A DNA stretch of 64,000 nt from the NCBI RefSeq assembly GCF_900091455.1, contig NZ_LT607412.1, forward strand, positions 6,200,001 to 6,264,000. Direction: 5' to 3'. Numbering within the stretch: the first letter of the stretch is position 1; the number at the start of each line of letters is the position of its first letter. This document shows positions 41,352 to 50,645 of the stretch, piece by piece. Source of the DNA: Micromonospora coriariae (GTDB lineage Bacteria > Actinomycetota > Actinomycetes > Mycobacteriales > Micromonosporaceae). A model generated the notes under the pieces. The model saw nothing but the letters and a program-made list of their open reading frames with translations, made no database searches and was not told the DNA's origin. Both the position numbers and the translations under genes were made by a program.

Positions 41352-41972
41352 ATGGACGAGACCACCGGGCTACGGGAGCGCAAGAAGGCGGCCACCCGCC
41401 TCGCCCTGCACGAGGCGGCCTTGCGCCTCGCCGCCGAACAGGGGCCCGACGCGGTGACCGTCGAGGCGATCGCCGACGCGGCGAACGTCTCCCGGCGGAC
41501 GTTCTCGAACTACTTCTCGAACAAGGAGGAGGCGCTCTTCCACGGCGACACCACGCGCCTGCGCAGGCTGTTGCAGCTGATCCGCGAGCGGCCCGCCAAC
41601 GAGCCGCCGTGGACAGCACTGACCCGGGCAGCCGAACGCTTCACCGAGGAGGCGTTCGGCGATCGCGACCACTCCTGGCTGACCCGACGCCGGCAGCTGC
41701 GCGGGCACCCCGGCCTGGCCGCACAGCAGGTCGCGGCGTACACCGCGATCGAGCGCGAACTGGCTGGCGATCTCGCACAGCGGCTCACCGGCGCCGACGT
41801 GGCGCTGCGCTCCCGCCTCCTGGCCGCGACCTTCCTGGCCATCCTGCGCGTCGCCGTCCAGCACTGGATCGATCACCCGGGCGGCCAACTGCCGCAGACC
41901 ATCCGGACCGCGCTCGCCGAAGTCACTCCCCCGGCGACCGCCAGGGGTCACCGGTCGACCACCGGCGACTAG
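41352..41972 (+). CDS. TetR-family regulator
   Basis: The 206-residue product has the N-terminal TetR helix-turn-helix (VTVEAIADAANVSRRTFSNYFSNKEE, in part) and an all-helical ligand domain with FLAILRVAVQHWIDHPGG. ATG 41352 has a weak GAGGG ribosome site; the frame is open upstream but overlaps the MarR gene. It is divergent from the MarR-MFS operon and could be a second input to it or an independent regulator. Confidence 0.88.
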   Translation: MDETTGLRERKKAATRLALHEAALRLAAEQGPDAVTVEAIADAANVSRRTFSNYFSNKEEALFHGDTTRLRRLLQLIRERPANEPPWTALTRAAERFTEEAFGDRDHSWLTRRRQLRGHPGLAAQQVAAYTAIERELAGDLAQRLTGADVALRSRLLAATFLAILRVAVQHWIDHPGGQLPQTIRTALAEVTPPATARGHRSTTGD

Positions 41973-42098
41973 GGCGTGTTTCACCCCCGCCGGCGCCAGG
42001 GGCTTGCGGGGTGCGCGACGTTTTGAGATCGCCCGACCAGCAGTGCGCGCACGGGGATCAGCCTTGAGCGGGGCGGGTGCAGTACCCAGAATGAAACC

Positions 42099-42644
42099 GT
42101 GATCACCCTGGAGACCGAGCGGTTGACCCTGCGCGGTTGGCGAGACGACGACCTCGACGCCCTGGCGGCCATCAACGCCGACCCGGAGGTGATGCGCTAC
42201 ATCATGGACGGCTCCGTGCGCGATCGCCGGCAGAGCGCCGAAGGCCTGCGAAAGATGATCGCGAGTTGGAGGGAGCGCGGATACGGCCTGTTCGCCGTAG
42301 AGGTTCGCGAGACGGGCCTCTTCATCGGTTGGGCCGGGCTCGCGGTGCCCTACTTCCTGCCGGAGGTGATGCCGGCCGTGGAGATCGGGTGGCGGCTCGA
42401 CCGAAGGTACTGGGGACATGGGTACGCGACGGAGGCGGCCTCGGCGGCTCTGCGGTTCGGCTTCCTCGACCGCGGCCTGAGCCGCGTCATCAGCGTTCGC
42501 CACGTCGAAAACGTCAGGTCGGCGCGGGTGATGGAGAAGCTGGGACTCACCCGCGAGTTCGACACTGTCGTACCCGGGCACCATCAACCCGTCGCCGTTC
42601 ATGCGATCACCCGCGACCAGTACCGAGCCCGCTTCGACGCCTGA
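42099..42644 (+). CDS. GNAT N-acetyltransferase (RimJ/RimL type)
   Basis: The 181-residue acetyl-CoA-dependent enzyme has the usual pattern: LETERLTLRGW at the start, IGWAGLAVPYF, then WRLDRRYWGHGYATEAASAAL (in part), which is motif A with the RxxGxG/A-like pyrophosphate loop, and VENVRSARVMEKLGL. It starts at GTG 42099 without a clear ribosome site. Possible targets are ribosomal proteins or small amines. It stands alone; a partial RAE-like sequence at 41999 is noted separately. Confidence 0.9.
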   Translation: MITLETERLTLRGWRDDDLDALAAINADPEVMRYIMDGSVRDRRQSAEGLRKMIASWRERGYGLFAVEVRETGLFIGWAGLAVPYFLPEVMPAVEIGWRLDRRYWGHGYATEAASAALRFGFLDRGLSRVISVRHVENVRSARVMEKLGLTREFDTVVPGHHQPVAVHAITRDQYRARFDA

Positions 42645-42911
42645 TCGCAGGGGCCGGGGCGCTGCACGCGCGAGGCCGCACGGCGCTGAACACACTCACG
42701 TCGCCCGCCCTTGATGTCGAGGTGGCCAGGGTCACCTCGTCGACCGTCCGCAGAAGCGGACGACTGTCGTCCGCCTGGGATAGCGTGATGGAAGCGGACG
42801 GCTGCCGTCCCATTCCGACTGGGCCCGACGGAGAACTGGACCGAGCCGCCACCACCGGCTCGTGGGCCCACCTCTCGAATCGCCCACACCTAGAACAGAG
42901 ATGAGCCGATC

Positions 42912-43676
42912 ATGTCCATGCGTTTCACCGACAAGGTCATTTTGGTCACCGGTGCCACCTCCGGCATGGGGCGGGCCGTCGTCGAGCGGATCGCCGCCGA
43001 GGGCGCGAAGGTCGTCCTGGCGGCGCGCGGCAAGGATGCGGGTGAGGCATTCGTCGCCGAGCTGCGTTCCGCCGGGCGAGACGTGCTCTTCGTGCCGACC
43101 GACGTGACGGTCGGAGCCGAGGTGGAGGACCTGGTCGGCCGGGCGGTCGACCACTACGGCCGGCTCGACGGCGCGTTCAACAACGTCGGCGCGGCCACCG
43201 CGCACGGTCCGGTCACCGAGATCGACAACGACGCGTGGGGCGCCGAGATGGCACTCAACCTCAACAGCGTCTTCTTCGGCCTGAAGTACCAGATTCCCGC
43301 GCTGCAGGCGTCCGGCGGCGGGTCGATCCTGAACAACGCCTCCAACCTCGCGGTCACGGGCGCGGCCGGAATGGCCCCCTACAGCGCCGCCAAGCACGGC
43401 GTCATCGGGCTCACCCGGTCGGCGGCACTCGACGTGGCCGGGACGGGTGTGCGGATCAACGCGCTGGTCACCGGCGGCGTCGACACCCCGCTTCTGCGCG
43501 GCGCGATGGGCGAGAACCCGGAGGAGGCCCTGCGTGTCGCCGGCGCGATGCACCCGGTGGGACGAATTGGGCGGCCCGAAGAGATCGCCGCCTTCGCGGC
43601 CTTCCTGCTCAGTGACGAGACCACGTTCATCACCGGAGCCGCTCTCGCGATCGACGGCGGCATGACCGCCGCGTGA
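42912..43676 (+). CDS. SDR-family NAD(P)-dependent oxidoreductase
   Basis: The 254-residue classical SDR has TGATSGMG at 13-20, the NNVG strand at 90-93 and catalytic S144, Y157 and K161 (YSAAK). The C-terminal IDGGMTAA is also typical. The start is ATG 42912 (ATG 42918 is possible). The gene ends before a 16-bp hairpin at 43765-43800. The 267 bp upstream contain no gene I can support. The substrate is unknown. Confidence 0.92.
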   Translation: MSMRFTDKVILVTGATSGMGRAVVERIAAEGAKVVLAARGKDAGEAFVAELRSAGRDVLFVPTDVTVGAEVEDLVGRAVDHYGRLDGAFNNVGAATAHGPVTEIDNDAWGAEMALNLNSVFFGLKYQIPALQASGGGSILNNASNLAVTGAAGMAPYSAAKHGVIGLTRSAALDVAGTGVRINALVTGGVDTPLLRGAMGENPEEALRVAGAMHPVGRIGRPEEIAAFAAFLLSDETTFITGAALAIDGGMTAA

Positions 43677-43764
43677 CGCGTCCGGTGACCAGGCATTGAG
43701 TACGTGCCGTCCCGGCGTACGCCATCGGCACGAGACAGCCCGGCATCGCGGATGCCGCCACCGG

Positions 43765-43800
43765 GTCAGCTCCCGGCTCTGCTGAGAGCCGGGAGCTGAC
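43765..43800 (+). terminator. Terminator after SDR gene
   Basis: GTCAGCTCCCGGCTCT (43765-43780) pairs perfectly with AGAGCCGGGAGCTGAC (43785-43800) around GCTG. It lies 88 nt after the SDR stop and before the esterase gene. Confidence 0.75.
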
Positions 43801-43873
43801 GCGCATCCCAAGAAGTTCCGCCTGAAGGCCATCTCCGGGCCGCGGTCTTCCGATCAGTGGCATTCTTTCCCGC

Positions 43874-44824
43874 ATGGCCGAAACGAGCGATCTGCCGCTT
43901 GCCGATGCCGAACTGGCCGCCTTCATCGAGGCCGGTCGGCGGAACCCTGGCCCTCCTGCCCGTGCTGTGGGGGCGGCGGAGCTACGGCGCGCGCAACAGC
44001 TACGTGTCGAAGCCCGCCCCCCGGGCCCGGAGATCGCCTGGGTCGGGGATCTGACTGTCGGTTCGACCGACGTACGGACCCGCCTCTACCGGCCATCGGC
44101 GGCGACTCAGCCGCTCGTGGTGTTCCTCCACGGCGGGATGTGGACGATCGGCGATCTCGAGTCGCACGACCGGGCGTGTCGCCGCCTGGCGCTCAAGACC
44201 GACACGGCAGTACTGAGCGTGGACTTCCGGCGAGCTCCGGAGCACCCGTGGCCGGCGGCCGTCGATGACTGCGTTGACGTGATCCGATGGGCGGTGACCA
44301 GCGGGGGTTCGAACGCTGGCATCGGTGGCCCGACAGTCGTCATGGGCGACAGCTCTGGCGGGAACCTCGCCGCGCTCGCCTGCCTGCGCCTGCGCGATGA
44401 AGGCGGACCACTGCCCGCCGCCCAGATCCTGCTGTATCCGAACACCGACCTGACGCTCTCCTATCCCAGTGTGCGGACCAACGCCACGGGGTGGGGCCTG
44501 AACGCCGACGACGTCGCGTGGGGGGCCGAGCAATGGGTCCCGGATCCCGCCCGGCGTGCCGACCCCGACGTCAGTCCGGTGTTCGCCGCCAACCTTGGTG
44601 GGCTGCCGCCCGCGGTTGTCGTCACCGCGGAGCACGATCCGCTTCGAGATGAGGGCGACGCGTACGCCGCCCGGCTGGCGGCCGCCGACGTTCCGGTCAC
44701 GCATCGTCGCGAGGCTGGCATGGTGCACGGATTCCTCACCCTCGATACGATCTCGCCCGCCGCGGCGGCGGCCGGAGACCGGGTTTTCGCCGACGTCGCC
44801 GACCTGGTCGCCCGCCTCCGGTGA
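43874..44824 (+). CDS. Alpha/beta hydrolase (hormone-sensitive-lipase-like esterase)
   Basis: The 316-residue product has the oxyanion-hole motif HGGM (86-89, usually HGGG), the nucleophile elbow GDSSGG (S160), DFRRAPEHPWPAA, and the catalytic acid and histidine in TAEHDPLRDEG and AGMVHGF. It would hydrolyse short-chain esters or amides in the cytoplasm. ATG 43874 is used; no strong ribosome site is visible. The HAD gene follows 69 bp later on the same strand. Confidence 0.93.
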   Translation: MAETSDLPLADAELAAFIEAGRRNPGPPARAVGAAELRRAQQLRVEARPPGPEIAWVGDLTVGSTDVRTRLYRPSAATQPLVVFLHGGMWTIGDLESHDRACRRLALKTDTAVLSVDFRRAPEHPWPAAVDDCVDVIRWAVTSGGSNAGIGGPTVVMGDSSGGNLAALACLRLRDEGGPLPAAQILLYPNTDLTLSYPSVRTNATGWGLNADDVAWGAEQWVPDPARRADPDVSPVFAANLGGLPPAVVVTAEHDPLRDEGDAYAARLAAADVPVTHRREAGMVHGFLTLDTISPAAAAAGDRVFADVADLVARLR

Positions 44825-44893
44825 CGTCACATCAGGCGGGCCCTGGGACGCTCGACCGCGCTGGCCTGCGTCGCGGCCGGGATACTGGCCGCT

Positions 44894-45571
44894 GTGACGA
44901 TCAAGGCGCTGATCCTCGACTTCGACGGCCTGCTGATGGATACGGAGACCACACTGCTGGACAGCTGGCGTTGGGAGTGGCGTCGGCACGGTTTGCGGCT
45001 CGACCCGACAGGTTTCTTCGCCGACCATGGCGGCGACGCGAACGAGGCGCGTTACAGCGCGCTCGAAGCGGCCGTCGGACCGGCCTACGACCGCGCGTCC
45101 AGCCACGCCCTGCGGATGGCACACCGAGCAGACCTGAACTCGGCGCTGGAGCCGGCGCCCGGCATCGTCGGATGGCTGGACCGGGCCGCGGAGCTGGGGC
45201 TGCGGCTCGCCGTGGCAAGCAGTTCCCCGATCACCCACGTGGGCGCCATGCTGGACAGGGCAGGGCTGCTGGCCCGGTTCGAGGTGCTGGCAACCGGCGA
45301 GGAAGTGCCTGCGCACAAGCCGGATCCCGCCGTCTATCTGCTGGCGCTGGATCGGCTCGGGCTGGCCGCGGATCAGGCGGTCGCCTTCGAGGACACCGCG
45401 CACGGCGTGGCGGCGGCACATGCCGCTGGGCTTCGGTGTGTCGCAGTGCCGAACCCACACGCGGACCACGCCCGCTTCGCGGCCGCGGACCTCCTGCTGA
45501 ACAGCGCCGCGGACCTGTCCCTGGACGCGCTCCTGGTCAGACTCGGCCGGTGCACGAACCCTCCCAGATGA
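44894..45571 (+). CDS. HAD-superfamily phosphatase (beta-phosphoglucomutase-like)
   Basis: The 225-residue product has HAD motif I LILDFDGLLMDTE (nucleophile aspartate at 9), motif II AVASSSPI, motif III lysine in GEEVPAHKPDPAVYLLA (in part) and motif IV VAFEDTAHGV. A helical cap lies between motifs I and II. It starts at GTG 44894. The substrate is probably a sugar phosphate, but cannot be told. It is followed by a 244-bp spacer holding the RAE of rph. Confidence 0.93.
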   Translation: MTIKALILDFDGLLMDTETTLLDSWRWEWRRHGLRLDPTGFFADHGGDANEARYSALEAAVGPAYDRASSHALRMAHRADLNSALEPAPGIVGWLDRAAELGLRLAVASSSPITHVGAMLDRAGLLARFEVLATGEEVPAHKPDPAVYLLALDRLGLAADQAVAFEDTAHGVAAAHAAGLRCVAVPNPHADHARFAAADLLLNSAADLSLDALLVRLGRCTNPPR

Positions 45572-45687
45572 GCGCGGGGCGGCGCGTGCCAGGGGGAATT
45601 CGCAGGTGCCCAGGAGGGCTGCGGCGGCCCCGTCGCTAATCCCGGGCGCGGCGGCAAGCGTTCCCACTTGAACGTATATCGCACCGC

Positions 45688-45706
45688 GGGGCTTGCCGCA
45701 AGACCG
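45688..45706 (+). promoter_or_regulatory. Rifamycin-associated element (RAE)
   Basis: GGGGCTTGCCGCAAGACCG is an imperfect inverted repeat matching, from memory, the RAE consensus (GGGGCTTGCnGCAAGnCCC) found upstream of rifamycin-inactivating genes in actinomycetes. It lies 110 bp before the rph start, in the correct orientation. Confidence 0.8.
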
Positions 45707-45815
45707 GGGTCCTGCCGCAGAATCGTCGGCCGGAGCCGAGAACGGACGAGGAAATGGGGCACGACGTGGGTGTGTCGTTGTCAATGCACGGAACGGCCAC
45801 CTCGGAGGTGTCGCG

Positions 45816-48413
45816 ATGATCGAGCAGTACGTGTTGGACCTCCGAGAGGTCGACCAGACGCAGGTCGCGATCGCTGGCGGCAAGGGCGCGCACCTGGGTG
45901 CGTTGTCGCGGATCGACGGCATCGACGTGCCGGCAGGCTTCTGCGTGACCACTGACGCCTTCCGGCGGATCCTGGCCGAGGCGCCCACGCTCGACGATCG
46001 GCTCGATCGGTTGTCGCGCCTGGACGCGGACGACCGGGAGAAGATCCGCGCGCTCAGCGCGGAGATCCGCCGGGCCATCGAAGGGGTCGTCCTCCCCGAC
46101 GACGTGGCGGGGGCGATCACCCGGGCTCTCACTCAGCACGGTGAGCACGCTGCCTACGCCGTCCGATCCAGCGCGACGGCCGAGGACCTGCCGACGGCCT
46201 CCTTCGCCGGCCAGCAGGACACGTACCTGAACGTCATGGGGCTGGCGGCGATCCTTGCGCACGTCAGCCGCTGCTGGGCCTCGCTCTACACCGAGCGGGC
46301 CGTGACCTACCGTCAGCGGAACGGCATCGACCACCGCACTGTCCACATGGCGGTTGTCGTGCAGAAGATGGCCTTCCCGCAGGCGGCCGGCGTCCTGTTC
46401 ACGGCCGACCCCGTCACGTCCAACCGGACTGTCGCCTTCGTGGAGGCCAGCTTCGGCCTCGGCGAGGCTCTGGTCTCCGGACTGGTGAACGCGGACGCCT
46501 ACAAGGTGCGCCACGGCGAGATCATCGACAGGACGATCGCCACCAAGCGGCTGGCCATCCACGCCGTGCCGACCGGCGGGACGAAGGAGCAGGCGGTCGA
46601 CCCGCAGCGGCAGGAGCAGCCGGCGCTGACGGACGCACAGGTCGTGCGGCTGGTGCAGCTCGGGCGGCGGATCGAAAACCACTTCGGCCATCCCCAGGAC
46701 ATCGAGTGGTGCCTGGTCGACGATGACTTCCAGATCGTCCAGAGTCGGCCGATCACCACGCTGTTCCCCGTCCCGGCAACCGGCGACGGAGCGAACCACG
46801 TCTACCTCTCCGTCGGTCATCAGCAGATGATGACCGACGCCATGAAGCCACTGGGCGTCTCGATGTGGCCGCTGACGGCCATTGCGCCGATGCAGGAGGC
46901 TGGCGGGAGGCTGTTCGTCGACGTCACCCGGCGCCTGGCCTCGCCCGCGAGCCGCGCCGGCTTCCTGGAGATGGCGGGGAGGGGCGATCCGCTGACCAGG
47001 GACGCGTTGGAGACCGTCCTCGACCGAGGCGACTTCGTCCCGGCGCTCCCGGACGGCGGTCCCGGCGGGCCGCCGATCGGCGGCGCGCCCGCCCCGATCA
47101 AGACCGATCCGGCCATCGTCACCGAGCTGATCGAACGCAGCCGGGCCTCCATCGCCGCCCTGCGGCGCGACATCCGGACGAAGACCGGACCGGCCCTGTT
47201 CGACTTCCTGCTGGAGGCCTTCGACGAGCACAAGCGGGTCCTCAGTGATCCGTTGAGCATGCAGGCGATCATGGCGGGGATGGAGGCCACCTGGTGGCTC
47301 AACGACCGGCTGTGGGAATGGCTGGGCGAGAGGAACGCGGCCGACACCCTGACGCTGTCCGCCCCCGGCAACGTCACGTCGGAGATGGGGCTGGCGCTGC
47401 TCGACGTCGCGGACGTGATCCGCCCGCACCCGGAGGTGGTGGCGTTCCTGCGGGGTGTCGAGGACGAAGGCTTCCTGGAGGAACTGCCGAAGATCGCCGG
47501 CGGGACCGAGGCGCGCGACGCCATCGAGGCCTACCTCGACCGGTACGGCATGCGCTGCGTCGGCGAGATCGACATCACGAGGCCGCGCTGGCGCGAACGC
47601 CCCACCACGCTCGTGCCCGTCCTCCTGGACAACGTCAGGAACTTCGAGCCGGGCGCCGCCAAACGGCGCTTCGAGCAGGGACGCCAGAGGGCGGAGAAGA
47701 AGGCGCGGGAGGTGCTCGCACGCCTCCGGGAACTGCCGGACGGGGAGCAGAAGGCCGACGAGGCCAAGCGGATGATCGACCGGGTCCGAACCTTCATCGG
47801 CTACCGGGAGTACCCGAAGTACGCCATCATCGGCCGCTACTTCGTCTACAAGCAGGCTCTGCTGGAAGAAGCCGACCGTCTCGTGCGGGCCAACGTGCTT
47901 CGCGAGAAGGAGGACATCTTCTACCTCACGTTCCAGGAACTTCACGACGTCGTACGCACGAACCAGGTGGATGACCAGCTCATCCACCGGCGGAAGGACG
48001 CGTTCAGGTCGTACCAGGCGCTCACCACGCCGCGGGTGCTGACGTCCGACGGTGAGGGCATCAGCGGTGCGTACCGACGCGACGACGTGCCGACCGGCGC
48101 GCTGGTGGGCCTCCCGGTCTCCGGCGGGGTCGTCGAGGGGCGAGCTCGCGTCATCCTGGACCTGGCCGAGGCCGATCTCGAACCAGGCGACATCCTGGTC
48201 ACCGCCTACACCGACCCGAGCTGGTCACCCCTGTTCGTCGCGATCGAGGGATTGGTGACGGAGGTGGGCGGCCTCATGACCCACGGGGCGGTGATCGCCC
48301 GGGAGTACGGCTTGCCCGCGGTCGTCGGTGTGGCCGATGCGACCAGGCTGATCCGGGATGGGCAACGGATTCGGGTGCACGGAACCGACGGGTACGTCGA
48401 GATCCTGCCGTGA
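45816..48413 (+). CDS. rph: Rifamycin phosphotransferase
   Basis: The 865-residue enzyme inactivates rifamycins by transferring the beta-phosphate of ATP to the drug's C21 hydroxyl. It has the N-terminal ATP-grasp domain (about 1-315: AIAGGKGAHLGALSRIDG, YAVRSSATAEDLPTASFAGQ split in order), the rifamycin-binding domain (about 325-755) and the C-terminal swivel with the catalytic histidine in GGLMTHGAVIAREYG (H823). Length and motifs match Rph rather than PEP synthase. ATG 45816 follows GGAGG at 45804-45808. The RAE at 45688-45706 indicates induction by rifamycins. Identity as a resistance enzyme is strong; activity is untested here. Confidence 0.95.
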   Translation: MIEQYVLDLREVDQTQVAIAGGKGAHLGALSRIDGIDVPAGFCVTTDAFRRILAEAPTLDDRLDRLSRLDADDREKIRALSAEIRRAIEGVVLPDDVAGAITRALTQHGEHAAYAVRSSATAEDLPTASFAGQQDTYLNVMGLAAILAHVSRCWASLYTERAVTYRQRNGIDHRTVHMAVVVQKMAFPQAAGVLFTADPVTSNRTVAFVEASFGLGEALVSGLVNADAYKVRHGEIIDRTIATKRLAIHAVPTGGTKEQAVDPQRQEQPALTDAQVVRLVQLGRRIENHFGHPQDIEWCLVDDDFQIVQSRPITTLFPVPATGDGANHVYLSVGHQQMMTDAMKPLGVSMWPLTAIAPMQEAGGRLFVDVTRRLASPASRAGFLEMAGRGDPLTRDALETVLDRGDFVPALPDGGPGGPPIGGAPAPIKTDPAIVTELIERSRASIAALRRDIRTKTGPALFDFLLEAFDEHKRVLSDPLSMQAIMAGMEATWWLNDRLWEWLGERNAADTLTLSAPGNVTSEMGLALLDVADVIRPHPEVVAFLRGVEDEGFLEELPKIAGGTEARDAIEAYLDRYGMRCVGEIDITRPRWRERPTTLVPVLLDNVRNFEPGAAKRRFEQGRQRAEKKAREVLARLRELPDGEQKADEAKRMIDRVRTFIGYREYPKYAIIGRYFVYKQALLEEADRLVRANVLREKEDIFYLTFQELHDVVRTNQVDDQLIHRRKDAFRSYQALTTPRVLTSDGEGISGAYRRDDVPTGALVGLPVSGGVVEGRARVILDLAEADLEPGDILVTAYTDPSWSPLFVAIEGLVTEVGGLMTHGAVIAREYGLPAVVGVADATRLIRDGQRIRVHGTDGYVEILP

Positions 48414-48447
48414 GTGACATCAGGGCGGGGATGGGCAAGGGGGTGGA

Positions 48448-50187
48448 TCACGAGTACATCAGGTGCAGCGTCATGCCGGCGTCGGCGTGCGCCAGGTTGT
48501 GGCAGTGGTTGGCCCACATCCCGGGGTTGTCGGCCCGGAACGCCACCTTCCACACGTCGCCGGGGCGTACGTCGAAGGAGTCCAGCCACAGTGGGCTCCC
48601 GGTCGCCGGCCTGCCGTTGCGGGACAGCACCAGGACGTGATGGCCGTGCAGATGCCACGGGTGAACGATCTGAGACCTGTTGACGATAGTGAAGGTGACG
48701 ATGTCGCCGAGGCGTACGACCTGCGACGGGATGTCGGGGTCGGCCGCGCCGTTGACGGTGTGGGCGTATCGCGGTAGCAGTCCGCGCAGGTCGAGGCCAC
48801 GGTCGAGAACGAGGGTGAACTCCTTGTCGACCCGGGACCACGGCACCGGGGAACTGACGCCGTAGGTGAGCGGGTCCAGCACCGGCCACGCGCCGGTCGC
48901 CGCCGAGACCGGTCCGGTCGAGTAGACCTGCCGTCCGTCGACGAACAGCGCCACCGGTGTGGGTGGCGCGGCGAACGTCAGGTCGTAGCGGCCCCCGGCC
49001 GGGATCAGCACGGCGGTGTCCACGAGCGGCGTCGGGCCCCGCAGGTCGGATCCGTCGATCGCGGCGACCCGGAACGGGGTCCCGGCCAGGGCGTAGCGGT
49101 GCGTCGTGCTGTCGGTGTTGACCAGCCGCAGCCGTACGGGCGTGCCCGCCTCGGCCGGCTCCGTTCTCGGTGCGGGCAGCGGAAGGCCGGAGAGGGTGTG
49201 CACCGGCACGGTGACGTCGACGCCGGTCACCGGGGCCGGGTGGACCACCAGGACGCCGTAGAGGCCCATCCGCACGCCGACGTCGGAGACCGAATGCGTG
49301 TGGTACCAGTACGTCCCGACCTGGTCGGCGCGGAACCGGTAGACGAACTCCTGCCCGGGCAGCACCGCCGCCTGCGTCACGCCGGGCACCCCGTCCTGAC
49401 TGTTCGGCACGTCGTACCCGTGCCAGTGCAGCGTGACGCCGCGTTCGATGTCCCGGTTGCGCAGCGTCACCTCGAGGACGTCGCCGACGGTGGCGGTCAG
49501 CTCCGGCCCGGGGACCTGCGCGTTGAACGCCCACGCCTCGACGTCCCGGCCGCTCACGCTCACCGTGGCGGTCCCGGCCGTCAGGGCGAACCGCCGGGTC
49601 GGTTCGTCGGCGGTCCGCGCATCCCGATATCGCTGATCATGGGGTACACCGGGTGCCGCGTCCGGGGCGACGGTCAGCCCGGTTCCGGTCACCAGCGCCG
49701 TGACCGCCACCGCGATGGCCGCCCGGGACACCGTCCGGGTCGGAGCAGCGCCGAGCGCGCGCCACGAGACCGCGGTCGCCGCGACCACCCCGGCGACGGC
49801 GAGCAGTCCCACGCCCGGCGACGCCGGATAGCCGTGCAGGAGCGTCACGAGCAGGGCGCCGCTCTGGGCGTACCCGGCGAAGAGAAGCGGGACCGCGACG
49901 GACCGGATGTCGCCCGGGGCTCGCAGCAGCCGCGGCCCGGCGACGACCACCGCCGCGAGCGCCAGTGGGGCGGCGATGAGGACCTTCTCCCCCGCGAACC
50001 ACCAGCCGGCGCGGGCGAGCGCGGTGATCGTGATCGCGCGGGCGAGCGTGGCGAGCAGCGCGAAGGCGGCCAGTCCCAGCGCGAGCGGGCGGCGCCGGGC
50101 GGCCGACGCGGCGCCGCCGCCCAGCCACCCGGCGGCCGCGAGGACCGCGATCACGAGGTCGGCGGCGAGCAGCGAGCCGGTGGTCAC
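48448..50187 (-). CDS. Multicopper oxidase with N-terminal membrane domain
   Basis: The 579-residue product starts with about five membrane helices (1-170) followed by a two-domain cupredoxin oxidase. Copper ligands are seen in HWHG (H254, H256), YWYHTHS (H296, H298), HPWHLHGHH, and NHCHNLAHADAGM, giving type-1 ligands C562, H567 and M572. The catalytic part would face outside. Relatives oxidise metals or phenols or reduce nitrite. GTG 50187 overlaps the DUF6220-like stop (GTGA). It is the last gene of a three-gene operon and is convergent with rph. Confidence 0.93.
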   Translation of the reverse strand: MTTGSLLAADLVIAVLAAAGWLGGGAASAARRRPLALGLAAFALLATLARAITITALARAGWWFAGEKVLIAAPLALAAVVVAGPRLLRAPGDIRSVAVPLLFAGYAQSGALLVTLLHGYPASPGVGLLAVAGVVAATAVSWRALGAAPTRTVSRAAIAVAVTALVTGTGLTVAPDAAPGVPHDQRYRDARTADEPTRRFALTAGTATVSVSGRDVEAWAFNAQVPGPELTATVGDVLEVTLRNRDIERGVTLHWHGYDVPNSQDGVPGVTQAAVLPGQEFVYRFRADQVGTYWYHTHSVSDVGVRMGLYGVLVVHPAPVTGVDVTVPVHTLSGLPLPAPRTEPAEAGTPVRLRLVNTDSTTHRYALAGTPFRVAAIDGSDLRGPTPLVDTAVLIPAGGRYDLTFAAPPTPVALFVDGRQVYSTGPVSAATGAWPVLDPLTYGVSSPVPWSRVDKEFTLVLDRGLDLRGLLPRYAHTVNGAADPDIPSQVVRLGDIVTFTIVNRSQIVHPWHLHGHHVLVLSRNGRPATGSPLWLDSFDVRPGDVWKVAFRADNPGMWANHCHNLAHADAGMTLHLMYS

Positions 50188-50636
50188 GCCGGCGCCCCTT
50201 CCCGGGCGGCCACCTGGGTGCCGTCCGCCGGCGTCGGGTCGGCCAGCTTTCGCGCTCCCCGAAGGACGCCGACCACGACGTGCACCGCGACGATTCCGTT
50301 GACCGCGTGCAGTCCGGCGATGGTCAGGCCCAACGGGGTGCTGGCGCCCGCGGCGTCGGTGGAACCGTTCGCGAGCCCGGCCATGAGCGCCTGTACGACG
50401 ACGAGGCCGAGCGGCAGGATCGTCAGTCCGATGAGTCGACCCGGCGCCTTCGCCAGCACGGCGAGCAGGATGGTGAGCAGGGTGAGCACCGGGATGACCG
50501 CCATCCCGTTGACGCTGTGCAGCGCGTACGCGCCGTCGCCCGCGGGTTTCGTGAACGCGCCCACGGCGGCGAAGACGAACTGCAGGGCGAACGAGATGAG
50601 CAGCAGGGCGCTGGCGATGACGAATGCCTTGCGCAT
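50184..50636 (-). CDS. DUF6220-like four-helix membrane protein
   Basis: The 150-residue product has helices near 8-27, 45-62, 68-88 and 104-125. The motif LHxVNG occurs twice, at H40 (ALHSVNG) and H110 (GLHAVNG), with another histidine at H119, which looks like an internal duplication and a possible b-haem or metal site. ATG 50636 has an ideal AGGAGGT ribosome site that overlaps the stop of the upstream gene. It overlaps the oxidase gene at its 3' end. Function is unknown; an electron or copper partner of the oxidase is inference. Confidence 0.75.
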   Translation of the reverse strand: MRKAFVIASALLLISFALQFVFAAVGAFTKPAGDGAYALHSVNGMAVIPVLTLLTILLAVLAKAPGRLIGLTILPLGLVVVQALMAGLANGSTDAAGASTPLGLTIAGLHAVNGIVAVHVVVGVLRGARKLADPTPADGTQVAAREGAPA

Positions 50637-50645
50637 GGTGACCTC

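Noticed and set aside
41999..42011. GGGGCTTGCGGGG, the left half of an RAE-like sequence before the GNAT gene
   Set aside because: The right half (GCAAG) is missing, so the inverted repeat is not formed.
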